A DNA stretch of 64,000 nucleotides from Calliopsis andreniformis (Eukaryota; Arthropoda; Insecta; Hymenoptera; Andrenidae). Both the position numbers and the translations under genes were made by a program. The DNA lies in contig NW_027480600.1 of NCBI RefSeq assembly GCF_051401765.1, forward strand, positions 744,001-808,000, written 5' to 3'. The first letter of the stretch is position 1; each line of letters starts with the position of its first letter. Positions 42,381 through 55,193 of the stretch are shown here, in pieces. A model generated the notes under the pieces. It did not search any database, was not told the origin of the DNA, and saw only the letters and a program-made list of their open reading frames with translations.

Positions 42381-42780
42381 TCAATCCTCTGTCCTCAATG
42401 TTCAATCCGCAATACCCAATCCTCAATCGTCAATCCTCAATCCCCAATCCTCAATCTTCAATCCTCAATCCTCAATCCTCAACCCTCAACACTCAATCCT
42501 CAATCCTCGTTCTTCAATCCTCAATACCCAATCCTCAATCTTCAATCCTCAATCCTCAATCCTCAATCCTCAATTCTCAATCCTTAATCCTCATACCTCA
42601 ATCCTCAATCCCCAATCCTCATCCTTCAAACCTCAATCCTCAACCCTCAGTACTCATCCTCAATTCTCAATTCTCAATCCCCAATCCTCAATGCTCAATC
42701 TTCAATCATCAATACTCAATCTTCAATCCTCAATACTGAGTCTTCAATCCTCAATCCTCAATCCTCAATCTTCAATCCTC

Positions 42781-43254
42781 AGTCCCCAATCCTCAATCTT
42801 CAATCCTCTATCCTCAATCCTCAATCCTCAATCCTCAATCCACAGTCCTTAGGCCTCAAACCTCAACCCTCAACTCTCAGAACTCATCCTCAATCCTCAA
42901 TCCTCAATCCTCAATCCTCAATCCTCAATCCTCAATCTTCAATCCTCAATCCTCAATCCTCAATCCTCAATACTCACTCTTCAATCCTCAACGCCCAATC
43001 CTCAATCTTCAATCCTCAGTCCCCAATCCTCAATCTTCAATCCTCTATCCTCAATCCTCAATCCTCAATCCTCAATCCACAGTCCTTAGGCCTCAAACCT
43101 CAACCCTCAACTCTCAGAACTCATCCTCAATCCTCAATCCTCAATCCTCAATCCTCAATCCTCAATCCTCAATCTTCAATCCTCAATCCTCAATCCTCAA
43201 TCCTCAATACTCATTCTTCAATCCTCAACGCCCAATCCTCAATCTTCAATCCTC
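42781..43254. repeat. 237-bp tandem duplication
   Basis: 42781-43017 repeats as 43018-43254. Both begin AGTCCCCAATCC and contain CCTTAGGCCTC (42847 and 43084). I noted one difference, ACTCACTCTTC against ACTCATTCTTC. Other copies have one version (for example 39074 onward), so this is a recent local duplication private to this place. Confidence 0.9.
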
Positions 43255-44428
43255 AATCCTCAATCCTCAATTCTCAATCCTCAATCCTCAGTCCTCAGTC
43301 CTCAAACCTCAATCCTCAACCCTCAGGCCTCATCCTCAATCCTCAAACCTCAACCCTCTAACCTCAAACTTCAATCCTCAATCTTCAATTCTCAATCCTC
43401 AATCCTCGATTCTCAATCCTCAATCGTCATTCCTCAGACCACAAACATCGATATTCAACCCTCGGTACTCGTCCTCAATCCACAATCCTCAATCCTCAAT
43501 CCTCAACCTTCAATCATCAATATTCAATTTTCAATCATCAATCCTCACTCCTCAATACACAATCCTCAATCCTGAATGTTCAGTACTCAATACCCAATCC
43601 TCAATCTTCTATCCTCAGCCCTCAATCCTCAATCCTCAATCCTCAATCCTCAGTCCTCAGTCCTCAATCCTCAATTCTCAAACCTCAATCCTCAACCGTC
43701 AGTCCTCGTCCTCAATCCTCAATCCTCAATCCTCAATCCTCAATCCCCAATCCTCATTCTTCAAACCTCAATCCTCAACCCTCAGTCCGCATCCTCAATT
43801 CTCAATCCTCAATCCTCAATCCTCAATATTCAAAACTCAATATTCAATCTCCAAACCTAGATCCCCAATTCCCAATCCTCAATCTTCAATCCTCAATCCT
43901 CAATCCTCAATTCTCAATCCTCAATCCTCAATCCTCAGACCTCAAACATCAATATTCAACACTCGGACCTGTTCCTCAATCCACAACCCTCAATCCTCGA
44001 TCCTCAATCTTCAATCATCAATACTCAATCTTCAGTCCTCAATCCTCAACCCTCAATCCCCAATCCTCAATCCTCTATCTTTAATCCTAAATCCTCAATC
44101 CTCAATCCTCAATCCTATACCTTCAACCCTCAATACTCAATCTTCAATCCTCAATCCTCAATCCTCAATCCTCAATCCTCAATCCTCAATCTTCAGTCCT
44201 CAATACTCAATCTTCAATCCTCAATCCTCAATCCTCAATCCTCAATCCTCATTCTTCAATCCTCAACACCGAATCCTCAATCATCTATCCTCAATCCTCA
44301 ATCCTCAATCCTCAATCCTCAATCCTTAATCCTCAGTCCTCAAACCTCAATCCTTATTCCTCAATACTGAATCCTCAATCTTCAGCCCTCAGTCTCAACA
44401 ATCAGTTGTTAATCCTCAATCCTCAGTC

Positions 44429-47400
44429 GAATATCCTCAATTCACAGGTTTCGATGCTCAATACTCAACCTGCAATCTTAAAATCTCTATCTACAAACAT
44501 CAATTCTCATCACTCAACCCTCAACACTCAGTCCCCAATCCTCAAACTTCAATCCTCAATCCTCAATCCTCAATCCACAATCCTCAATCTTCAATCCTCA
44601 ATACTCAATCTTCAATCCTCGGTCCTCAATCCTCAATCGTCAATCTCCAATCCTGAATACTCAATCTTCAATCCTCAATCCTCAATCCTCAATCCTAAAT
44701 CCTCAATCCTCAATCCTCAATCCTCAATCTTCAGTCATCAATCCTCAATCTTCAATACTCAATCGTCAATCCTCAGTCCTCAATCCTCAACCCCCAATCC
44801 TCGTTCCTCAAACCTCAATCCTCAACCCTCAGTCCTCATCCTCAATTCTCAATTCTCAATCCTAAATCCTCAATCCTCAATCTTCAATCCTGAATAATCA
44901 ATCTGCAATCCTAGATCCTCAATCCCCAATCCTCAATCCTTAATACTCAATCTTCAATCCTCAATCCCCAGTCCTCAAAATTCAATCCTCAATGCTCAAT
45001 CCTCAATCCTCAGTCCTCAGTCCTCAATCCTCAATCCTCAATATTCAACACACAACCCTCAACCTTCAATCCTCAATACTCAACCATCAATCCTCAATTA
45101 TCAATACTCAATAGAATATCCTGGATTCTCAGTTTTCAATACTCAATCCTGAATCTTCAATCTTGAACCCTCCATCCACAAACATCAATTCTCATCACTC
45201 AACCCTCAACACTCAGTCCTCAATCTTCAATCCTCAGTCATCAATCCTCAATCTTCAATACTCAATCCTCAATGTTCAATCTTCAAGTCTACATCCACAA
45301 ACATCTATTCTCATCACTCAACCCTCAACCCTCAGTCCTCGTCCTCCATCCTCAATCCTCAATCCTCAATCCTCAATCTTCAATCCTCAACACTCAACCC
45401 TCAATCCTCAGTCTTCAAACCTCAATTCCGAATCCTCAATCCTGAATCCTCAATCTCCATCCCTCAGTCCGCAACAATATATTGTCAATCCTCAATCCTC
45501 AATAGAATATCCTCAATTCACAGTTTTCAAGACTCAATCCCCAATCTTCAATTTTCAAATCTCAATCCACAAACATCAATGCTCATCACTCAACCCTCAA
45601 CACTCAGTCCTCAATCTTCAATCCTCACTCCTCAATCCTCAGTCCTCAATCCTCAATCCTCAATATTCAAACCTCAATCCTCAACCGTCAGTCCTCGTCC
45701 TCAATCCTCAACCCTCAATCCTCAGTCCTCAATCTTCAATCATCAATACTCAATTTTCAATCCTCAATCCTCAATCCTCAATCCCCAATCCTCAATCCTA
45801 AATATTCAATACACAACCCTCAACCATCAATCCTCAATACTCAGTCATCAATCCTCAATTGTCAATACTCAATAGAATATCCTGAATTCTCAGTTTTCAA
45901 TACTCAATCCTCAATCTTCAATCTTCAAGTCTCCATCCACAAACATCAATTCTCATCACTCAACCCTCAACACTCAGTCCTCAATCGTCAATCCTCAATC
46001 CTCAATCCTAAATCTTCAATCCTCAATACTCAATCTTCAATCCTCAATCCTCAATCCTCAATCCTCAATCCTCAATCCTCACTCATCAATCCTCAATCCT
46101 CAATCCTCAATCCTCAATCTGCAATCCTCAATGCTCATTCCTCAATCCTCAATCGTCAATCCTCAAACCCCAATCCTCTATCATCAATACTCAATCCTCA
46201 ATCCTCAATCCTCAATCCTCAATCCGCAATCCTCAATCTTCGATCCTCAATACTCAATCTTCTATCCTCAATCCTCAATCCTGAAATCCTCAACCCTCAA
46301 TATTCAGCACACAACCCTCAGCTTTCAATCCTCAATACTCAACCGTGAATCCTCAATTCTCAATACTCAATAGAATATCCTGAATTCTCAGTTTTCAATA
46401 CTCAATCCTCAACCTTCAATCTTCAAGTCTCCATCCACAAACATCAATTCTCATCACTCAACCCTCAACACTCTGACCTCAATCTTCAATCCTCAATCCT
46501 CAATACTCAATCCTCAGTCCACAGTCCTCAATCTTCAATACTCAATCCTCAATCCTAAAATCCTCAAACCTCAATGTTCAACACACAACCCTCAACCATT
46601 AATCCTCAATACTCAACCATCAATGCTCAACCCTCAATACTCAATAGATCATGCTGAATTCTCAGTTTTCAATACTCAATCCTCAATCTTCAATCTTCAA
46701 GTCTCCATCCAGAAACATCTATTCTCATCACTCAACCCTCAACACTCAGTCCTCAATCATCAATCCTCAATCCGCAATACTCGATCTTCAATCCTCAATA
46801 CTCAATCTTCAATCCTCAATCCTCAATCCTCAATTCTCAATCCTCAATCCTCAGTCATCGATCCCCAATCTTCAATACTCAACCCTCAATGTTCAATCTT
46901 CAAGTCTCCATCCACAAACATCTATTCTCATCACTCAAACCTCAACCCTCAGTCCTCGACCTCCATCCTCAATCCTCAATCCTCAATCCTCAATCTTCAG
47001 TCCTCAATCCTCAATCCTCAAACCTCGACCCTCAACCGTCAGTCCTCGTCATCAATCTTCAACCCTCAATCCTCAGTCCTCAATCTTCAATCATCAATAC
47101 TCAATCTTCAATCCTCAATCATCAATACTCAATCCTCAATCTTCAATCCTCAATATTCAACACACAACCCTTAACCATCAATTCTCAATACTCAACCATC
47201 AATCCTCAATTCTCAATACTCAATACTCAATAGAATATCCTGAATTCTAATGGTTCAATACTCAATCCACAATATTCAATAATCAAATCTCAATCCTCAA
47301 ACCTCAATCATCAGAACTCAATCCTCAACACTCAGTCCTCTCTCTTCAATCCTCCATCCTCAATCCTCAATCCTCAAGAGTCAATCCTCCATCCTCACTC

Positions 47401-47595
47401 CTCAAACCTCAATTCTCAGTCCTCAAACCTCAATCCCGAATCCTCAACGCTCAACCCTCAACCATCAATCCTCAATACTCAACCATCAATGCTCAATTCT
47501 CAATACTCAACAGAAAATCCTGAATTCTCAGTTTTCAATACTCAATCCCCAATATTCAATCTTCAAAGCTCAATCCACAAACATCAATTCTCATC
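44429..47595. repeat. Cassette-rich region of copy 4, second pass
   Basis: Repeats the first pass at offset 3,936, then continues through the boxes equivalent to copy 1 10331-11619. Near 47248 the CCATGG of copies 1 and 2 reads TAATGG. It lacks the added 498-bp piece of copies 1 and 2. Confidence 0.78.
45474..45485. other. 12-bp perfect palindrome, copy 4 second pass
   Basis: Same ACAATATATTGT, at offset 3,936 from the first pass. No exact copy was seen after 47704. Confidence 0.7.
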
Positions 47596-47704
47596 ACTCA
47601 ACCCTCAACACTCAGTCCTCAGTCTTCAATCCTCAATCCTCAATCGGGAATCCTAAATCCCCAATCCTCTATCATCAATCCTCAATCCTCAATCTTCAAT
47701 CCTC

Positions 47705-48296
47705 AATACTCAACCTTCAATCCTCAATCCTCAATCCTCAATCCTCAATCCTCAATCCGCAATACTCAATCGTCAGTCTTCAATCCTCAACACTCAATCT
47801 TCAATCCTCAATCCTCAATCTTCAATCCTCAATACTCAACCTTCAATCCTCAATCCTCAATCATCAATCCTCAATCCTCAATCCTCAATACTCAATCGTC
47901 AGTCTTCAATCCTCAACACTCAATCTTCAATCCTCAATCCCCAATACTCAATCCCCAATCCTCATTCTTCAATCCTCAATACCCAATCCTCAATCTTCAA
48001 TCCTCAGTCCTCAATCCTCAATTCTCAATCCTCAATCCTCAGTCCTCAGTCCTCAAACTTCAATCCTCAACCCTCAGCCCTCATCCCCAATCCTCAATCC
48101 TCAATCCTCAATCCTCAATCATCAACCTTCTATCTTGAATCCTCAGTACTCAATCTTCAATCCTCAATCCTCAGTCCTCAAACCTCAATACTCAATCCTC
48201 AATCCTTAATCCTCAATCTTCAATCCTCAATACTCAATCTTCAATCTTCAATCTTCAATCCTCAATCCGCAATCCTCAATCCTCAATCCGCAATCC
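47705..48296. repeat. Start of a fifth HOR unit, truncated
   Basis: Repeats the first ~590 bp of the HOR unit in order, then jumps to the equivalent of unit position ~2787, skipping about 2,195 bp. This is the last clean HOR start in the window and marks the change from regular HORs to the mosaic. Small changes are present, such as CAAACTTCAATCC near 48055 where the other copies have CAAACATCAATCC. Confidence 0.88.
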
Positions 48297-50607
48297 TCAA
48301 TCTTCAATCCTCAATCCCCAGTCCTCAATCTTAAATCCTCAATGCTCAATCCCCAATCCTCAATCCTCAGTCCTCGATCCTCAACCCTCAATCCGCAATC
48401 ATCAATCTTCAATCCTCAATACTCAATCTTCAATCCTGAATCCTCAATCCTGAAATCCTCAATCCTCAATATTCAACACACAACCCTCAACCTTCAATCC
48501 TCAATACTCAACCATCAATCCTCAATCCTCAATACTCAATCATCAGTCTTCAATCCTCAACACTCAATCTTCAATCCTCAATCCTCAATCTTCAATCCTC
48601 AATACTCAATCTTCAATCCTCAACCCTCAATCCTCAATACTCAATCCTCAATCCTCAATCCTCAATCCTCAATCCTCAATCTTCAATCCTCAATACTCAA
48701 TCTTCAATCCTCAATCCTAAAATCCTCAATCCTCAATATTCAACACACAACCCTCAACCACCAATCCTCAATACCCAACCATCATTGCTCAATTCTCAAT
48801 ACTCAATAGAATATCCTGAATTCTCAGTTTTCAATACCCAATACTCAATCTTCAATATTCAAGTCTCCATCCACAAACATCCATTCTCATCACTCAACCC
48901 TCAACACTCAGTCCTCAATCTTCAATCCTCAATCCACTATCCACAATCTTCAATCCTCAATACTCAATCTTCAATCCTCAATTGCCAATTCTCAATCCTC
49001 AATCCTCAATCCTCAGGCATCAATCCTCAATCTTCAATACTCAATCCTCAATCCTCAATCCTCATTCCTCAAACCGCAATCCTCAACCCTCAGTCCTCAT
49101 CCTCCATCCACAATCCTCAACCCCCAAACCTCAATCTTCAATACTCAATCCTCAATCCTCAAACCTCGATCCTCAGTCATGAATACTCCATCTTCAATAC
49201 TCAATCCATAATCCTCAATCCTCAACCCTCAATCCTCAATCCTCAATCCTCATTCCTCAAACCTCAATCCTCAACCCTCAGTCCTCATTCTTAATTCTCA
49301 ATTCTCAATCCTCAATCCTCAATTCTCAATCTTCAATCCTCAATAATCAATCTCCAGTCCTAGATCCTCAATCCCCAATCCTCAGTCCTGAATCCTCAAT
49401 CTTCAATCCTCAATCACCAGTCCACAATCCAAAATCCTCAATCCTCAATCCTCAATCCTCAATCCTCAATATTCAACACACAACCCTCAAACTTCAATCC
49501 TCAATACTCAACAATCAATCCACAATTCTCAATACTCAATCGTCAGCCTTCAATCCTCAACACTCAATCTTCAATCCTCAATCCTCAATCCTCAATCTTC
49601 AATCCTCAATCCTCAACACTCAATCTTCAATCCTCAATCCCCAATCCTCAATCCTCGATCCTCATTCTTCAATCCTCAACACCCAATCCTCAATCTTCGA
49701 TCCTCAATCCTCAATCCTCAATTCTCAATCCTCAATCCGCAGTCGTCAGACCTCAAACATCAATCCTCAACCGTCAGCCTTCATCCTCAATCCTCAATCC
49801 TCAATCCTCAATCCTCAATCCTCAATCCTCAATTTTCAATCCTCAATCCTCAGCCCTCAGTCCTCATCCTGAGCTCTCACTTCTCAATCCTCAATCCTCA
49901 ATCCTCAATCTTCAATCCTCAATAATCAATCTCCAATCCTAGATCCCCAATCCCCAATCCACAATCGTTAATCCTCAATCTTCAATCCTCAATCCCCAGT
50001 CCTCAACCTTAAATCCTCAATGCTCAATCCCCAATCCTCAATCCTCAGTCCTCAATCCTCAACCCTCAATCCGCAATCATCAATCTTCAATCCTCAATAC
50101 TCAATCTTCAATCCTAAATCCTCAATCCTGAAATCCTCAATCCTCAATATTCAACACACAACCCTCAACCTTCAATCCTCAATACTCAACCATCAATCCT
50201 CAATCCTCAATACTCAATCATCAGTCTTCAATCCTCAACACTCAATCTTCAATCCTCAATCCTCAACCTTCAATCCTCAATACTCAATCTTCAGTCCTCA
50301 ATCCTCAATCCTCAATACTCAATCCTCAACTCTCAGCCCTCATCCTCCATCCTCAATCCTCAATCCTCAAACCTCAATCTTCAATCCTCAATACTCAATC
50401 TTCTATTCTAAATTCTCAATTCTCAATCCTCAATCCCCAAACCTCAATCTTCAATCCTCAATCCTCAATCCTCAATCCTCAATCCTCAATCCTCAATCAT
50501 CAATACTCAATCTTCAATCCTCAATCCTCAATCCTCAATCCTCAATCCTCAATCATCAGTCATGAATACTCAATCTTCATAACTCAATCCTGAATCCTCA
50601 ATCCTCA
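48297..50607. repeat. Block A1 (HOR-derived, unit ~2790 to ~4960)
   Basis: Matches HOR unit positions about 2790 to 4960 and includes the 112-bp piece absent from copies 1 and 2. All A blocks from here on share private variants against copies 1-4: AAATCCTCAATGCTC for AAATGCTCAATGCTC near the block start, and CCGCAATCATC for CTGCAATCATC. They therefore form their own family. A1 has extra changes around 49015-49205. Confidence 0.88.
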
Positions 50608-51004
50608 ATCCTCAGTCCTCAATCCTCAATCCTCATTCCTCAAACCTCAATCCTCAACCCTCAGTCCTCATCCTCAATTCTCAATTCTCAATCCTCAATC
50701 CTCAATCTTCAATCCTCAACCCTCAATCCTCAATCCACAATCCTCAATCCTCAATCATCAACCTTTAATACTCAATACTCAATCTTCAGTCCTCAATCCT
50801 CAATCCTCAATCGTCAATCCTCATTCTTCAATCATCAATACCCAATCCTCAATCGTCAATCCTCAATCCTACATCCTCAATTCTCAATCCTCAATCCTCA
50901 GTCCTCAGTCCTCAAACCTCAACCCTCAATCCCCAGCCGTCATCGACAATCCTCAATCATAAATCCTCATTCATCAATCTTCAATCCTCAATACTCAGTC
51001 TTCA
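50608..51004. repeat. Block B1 (right-side specific)
   Basis: About 400 bp of heptamer variants marked by ACCTTTAATACTC (50761), TCCTACATCCTC, CCCCAGCC and ATAAATCCTCATTCATC. I do not see this combination anywhere in 1-47704. It recurs at 53648, 54905 (partial), 57781 and 63334. It sits directly after an A block in B1, B2, B4 and B5. Confidence 0.85.
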
Positions 51005-53647
51005 ATCCTCAATCCTCAATTCTCAATACTCAATCGTCAGTCTTCAATCCTCAACACTCAATCTTCAATCCTCAATCCTCAATCTTCAATCCTCAACACT
51101 CAATCTTCGATCCTCAATCTTCAATCCTCAATTCTCAATCCTCAATCCGCAGTCCTCAGACCTCAAACATCAATCCTCAACCGTCAGCCTTCATCCTCAA
51201 TCCTCAATCCTCAATCCTCAATCCTCAATCCTCAATCCTCAATTTTCAATCCTCAATCATCAACCCTCAGTCCTCACCCTGAGCTCCCACTTCTCAATCC
51301 TCAATCCTCAATCCTCAATCTTCAACCCTCAATAATCAATCTCCAATCCTAGATCCCCATATCCCCAATCCACAATCCTTAATCCTCAATCTTCAATCCT
51401 CAATCCCCAGTCCTCAATCTTAAATCCTCAATGCTCAATCCCCAATCCTCAATCCTCAGTCCTCGATCCTCAACCCTCAATCCGCAATCATCAATCTTCA
51501 ATCCTCAATACTCAATCTTCAATCCTAAATCCTCAATCCTGAAATCCTCAATCCTCAATATTCAACACACAACCCTCAACCTTCAATCCTCAATACTCAA
51601 CCATCAATCCTCAATCCTCAATACTCAATCATCAGTCTTCAATCCTCAATACTCAATCTTCAATCCTCAACCCTCAATCCTCAATACTCAATCCTCAATC
51701 CTCAATCCTCAATCGTCAATCCTCTATCTTCAATCCTCAATACTCAATCTTCAATCCTCAATCCTAAAATCCTCAATCCTCAATATTCAACACACAACCC
51801 TCAACCACCAATCCTCAATACCCAACCATCATTGCTCAATTCTCAATACTCAATAGAATATCCTGAATTCTCAGTTTTCAATACCCAATACTCAATCTTC
51901 AATATTCAAGTCTCCATCCACAAACATCCATTCTCATCACTCAACCCTCAACACTCAGTCCTCAATCTTCAATCCTCAATCCACTATCCACAATCTTCAA
52001 TCCTCAATACTCAATCTTCAATCCTCAATTGCCAATTCTCAATCCTCAATCCTCAATCCTCAGTCATCAATCCTCAATCTTCAATACTCAATCCTCAATC
52101 CTCAATCCTCATTCCTCAAACCGCAATCCTCAACCCTCAGTCCTCATCCTCCATCCACAATCCTCAATCCTCAAACCTCAATCTTCAATACTCAATCCTC
52201 AATCCTCAAACCTCGATCCTCAGTCATGAATACTCCATCTTCAATACTCAATCCACAATCCTCAATCCTCAACCCTCAATCCTCAATCCTCAATCCTCAT
52301 TCCTCAAACCTCAATCCTCAACCCTCAGTCCTCATTCTTAATTCTCAATTCTCAATCCTCAATCCTCAATTCTCAATCTTCAATCCTCAATAATCAATCT
52401 CCAGTCCTAGATCCTCAATCCCCAATCCTCAGTCCTGAATCCTCAATCTTCAATCCTCAATCACCAGTCCACAATCCAAAATCCTTAATCCTCAATCCTC
52501 AATCCTCAATCCTCAATATTCAACACACAACCCTCAAACTTCAGTCCTCAATACTCAACCATCAATCCACAATTCTCAATACTCAATCGTCAGCCTTCAA
52601 TCCTCAACACTCAATCTTCAATCCTCAATCCTCAATCTTCAATCCTCAATCCTCAACACTCAATCTTCAATCCTCAATCCCCAATCCTCAATCCTCGATC
52701 CTCATTCTTCAATCCTCAATACCCAATCCTCAATCTTCGATCCTCAATCCTCAATCCTCAATTCTCAATCCTCCATCCGCAGTCGTCAGACCTCAAACAT
52801 CAATCCTCAACCGTCAGCCTTCATCCTCAATCCTCAATACTCAATCCTCAATCCTCAATCCTCAATCCTCAATTTTCAATCCTCAATCCTCAACCCTCAG
52901 TCCTCATCCTGAGCTCTCACTTCTCAATCCTCAATCCTCAATCCTCAATCTTCAATCCTCAATAATCAATCTCCAATCCTAGATCCCCAATCCCCAATCC
53001 ACAATCGTTAATCCTCAATCTTCAATCCTCAATCCCCAGTCCTCAACCTTAAATCCTCAATGCTCAATCCCCAATCCTCAATCCTCAGTCCTCAATCCTC
53101 AACCCTCAATCCGCAATCATCAATCTTCAATCCTCAATACTCAATCTTCAATCCTAAATCCTCAATCCTGAAATCCTCAATCCTCAATATTCAACACACA
53201 ACGCTCAACCTTCAATCCTCAATACTCAACCATCAGTCCTCAATCCTCAATACTCAATCATCAGTCTTCAATCCTCAACACTCAATCTTCAATCCTCAAT
53301 CCTCAACCTTCAATCCTCAATACTCAATCTTCAATCCTCAATCCTCAATCCTCAATACTCAATCCTCAACTCTCAGCCCTCATCCTCCATCCTCAATCCT
53401 CAATCCTCAAACCTCAATCTTCAATCCTCAATACTCAATCTTCTATTCTAAATTCTCAATTCTCAATCCTCAATCCCCAAACCTCAATCTTCAATCCTCA
53501 ATCCTCAATCCTCAATCCTCAATCCTCAATCCTCAATCATCAATACTCAATCTTCAATCCTCAATCGTCAATCCTAAATCCTCAATCCTCAATCATCAGT
53601 CATGAATACTCAATCTTCATAACTCAATCCTCAATCCTCAATCCTCA
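51005..53647. repeat. Block A2 (HOR-derived)
   Basis: Begins with sequence like unit position ~2420, continues through the A-type start at 51431 and ends before B2. Its offset from A1 is 3,047 bp at the middle and 3,040 bp at the end, so A1-B1 and A2-B2 form a ~3.04-kb repeat. It has a 42-bp deletion (six monomers) near 51640 relative to A1. Confidence 0.86.
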
Positions 53648-54044
53648 ATCCTCAGTCCTCAATCCTCAATCCTCATTCCTCAAACCTCAATCCTCAACCA
53701 TCAGTCCTCATCCTCAATTCTCAATTCTCAATCCTCAATCCTCAATCTTCAATCCTCAACCCTCAATCCTCAATCCACAATCCTCAATCCTCAATCATCA
53801 ACCTTTAATACTCAATACTCAATCTTCAGTCCTCAATCCTCAATCCTCAATCGTCAATCCTCATTCTTCAATCATCAATACCCAATCCTCAATCGTCAAT
53901 CCTCAATCCTACATCCTCAATTCTCAATCCTCAATCCTCAGTCCTCAGTCCTCAAACCTCAACCCTCAATCCCCAGCCCTCATCGACAATCCTCAATCAC
54001 AAATCCTCATTCATCAATCTTCAATCCTCAATACTCAGTCTTCA
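53648..54044. repeat. Block B2
   Basis: Repeats B1 at an offset of 3,040 bp with few changes, for example ATCACAAATCC for ATCATAAATCC near 53998 and CAACCATCAG near 53697. Confidence 0.85.
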
Positions 54045-54904
54045 ATCCTCAATCCTCAATCCTCAATCCTCAATCCTCAATTTTCAATCCTCAATCATCA
54101 ACCCTCAGTCCTCACCCTGAGCTCTCACTTCTCAATCCTCAATCCTCAATCCTCAATCTTCAACCCTCAATAATCAATCTCCAATCCTAGATCCCCATAT
54201 CCCCAATCCACAATCCTTAATCCTCAATCTTCAATCCTCAATCCCCAGTCCTCAATCTTAAATCCTCAATGCTCAATCCCCAATCCTCAATCCTCAGTCC
54301 TCGATCCTCAACCCTCAATCCGCAATCATCAATCTTCAATCCTCAATACTCAATCTTCAATCCTAAATCCTCAATCCTGAAATCCTCAATCCTCAATATT
54401 CAACACACAACCCTCAACCTTCAATCCTCAATACTCAACCATCAATCCTCAATCCTCAATACTCAATCATCAGTCTTCAATCCTCAACACTCAATCTTCA
54501 ATCCTCAATCCTCAATCTTCAATCCTCAATACTCAATCTTCAATCCTCAACCCTCAATCCTCAATACTCAATCCTCAATCCTCAATCCTCAATCCTCAAT
54601 CCTCAACCTTCAATCCTCAATACTCAATCTTCAATCCTCAGTCCTAAAATCCTCAATCCTCAATATTCAACACACAACCCTCAACCACCAATCCTCAATA
54701 CCCAACCATCATTGCTCAATTCTCAATACTCAATAGAATATCCTGAATTCTCAGTTTTCAATACCCAATACTCAATCTTCAATATTCAAGTCTCCATCCA
54801 CAAACATCCATTCTCATCACTCAACCCTCAACACTCAGTCCTCAATCTTCAATCCTCAATCCACTATCCACAATCTTCAATCCTCAATACTCAATCTTCA
54901 ATCC
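54045..54904. repeat. Block A3 (truncated at both ends)
   Basis: Starts at the equivalent of unit position ~2640 (the CAATTTTCAATCC, then CCCTGAGCTCTCAC stretch) and stops just before the point where A1, A2 and A4 read CTCAATTGCC. Against A4 it lacks 1,731 bp (offset 6,806 before the gap, 8,537 after). It then runs straight into a partial B block. Confidence 0.85.
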
Positions 54905-55193
54905 TCAACCCTCAATCCTCAATCCACAATCCTCAATCCTCAATCATCAACCTTTAATACTCAATACTCAATCTTCAGTCCTCAATCCTCAATCCTCAAT
55001 CGTCAATCCTCATTCTTCAATCATCAATACCCAATCCTCAATCGTCAATCCTCAATCCTACATCCTCAATTCTCAATCCTCAATCCTCAGTCCTCAGTCC
55101 TCAAACCTCAACCCTCAATCCCCAGCCCTCATCGTCAATCCTCAATCATAAATCCTCATTCATCAATCTTCAATCCTCAATACTCAGTCTTGA
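54905..55193. repeat. Block B3 (5'-truncated)
   Basis: Contains the B marker ACCTTTAATACTC at 54950 and ends with the B tail, but lacks the first ~110 bp of B1. It repeats downstream at 63442 at an offset of exactly 8,537 bp. Confidence 0.84.

Larger units (their letters stand above)
42182..47704. repeat. Second, partial pass of the unit inside copy 4
   Basis: From 42182 the sequence repeats copy 4 from about 38567, an offset of 3,615 bp. An 84-bp insertion near 42260-42380 raises the offset to 3,699, and a 237-bp tandem duplication (42781-43254) raises it to 3,936. The second pass then continues past the jump point into unit-end sequence known from copies 1 and 2 (46131 onward) and closes at 47704. 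Near 46965-47035 it differs from copies 1 and 2 and is 148 bp shorter over that stretch. This is a duplication of about 3.6 kb inside one HOR unit. Confidence 0.9.
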
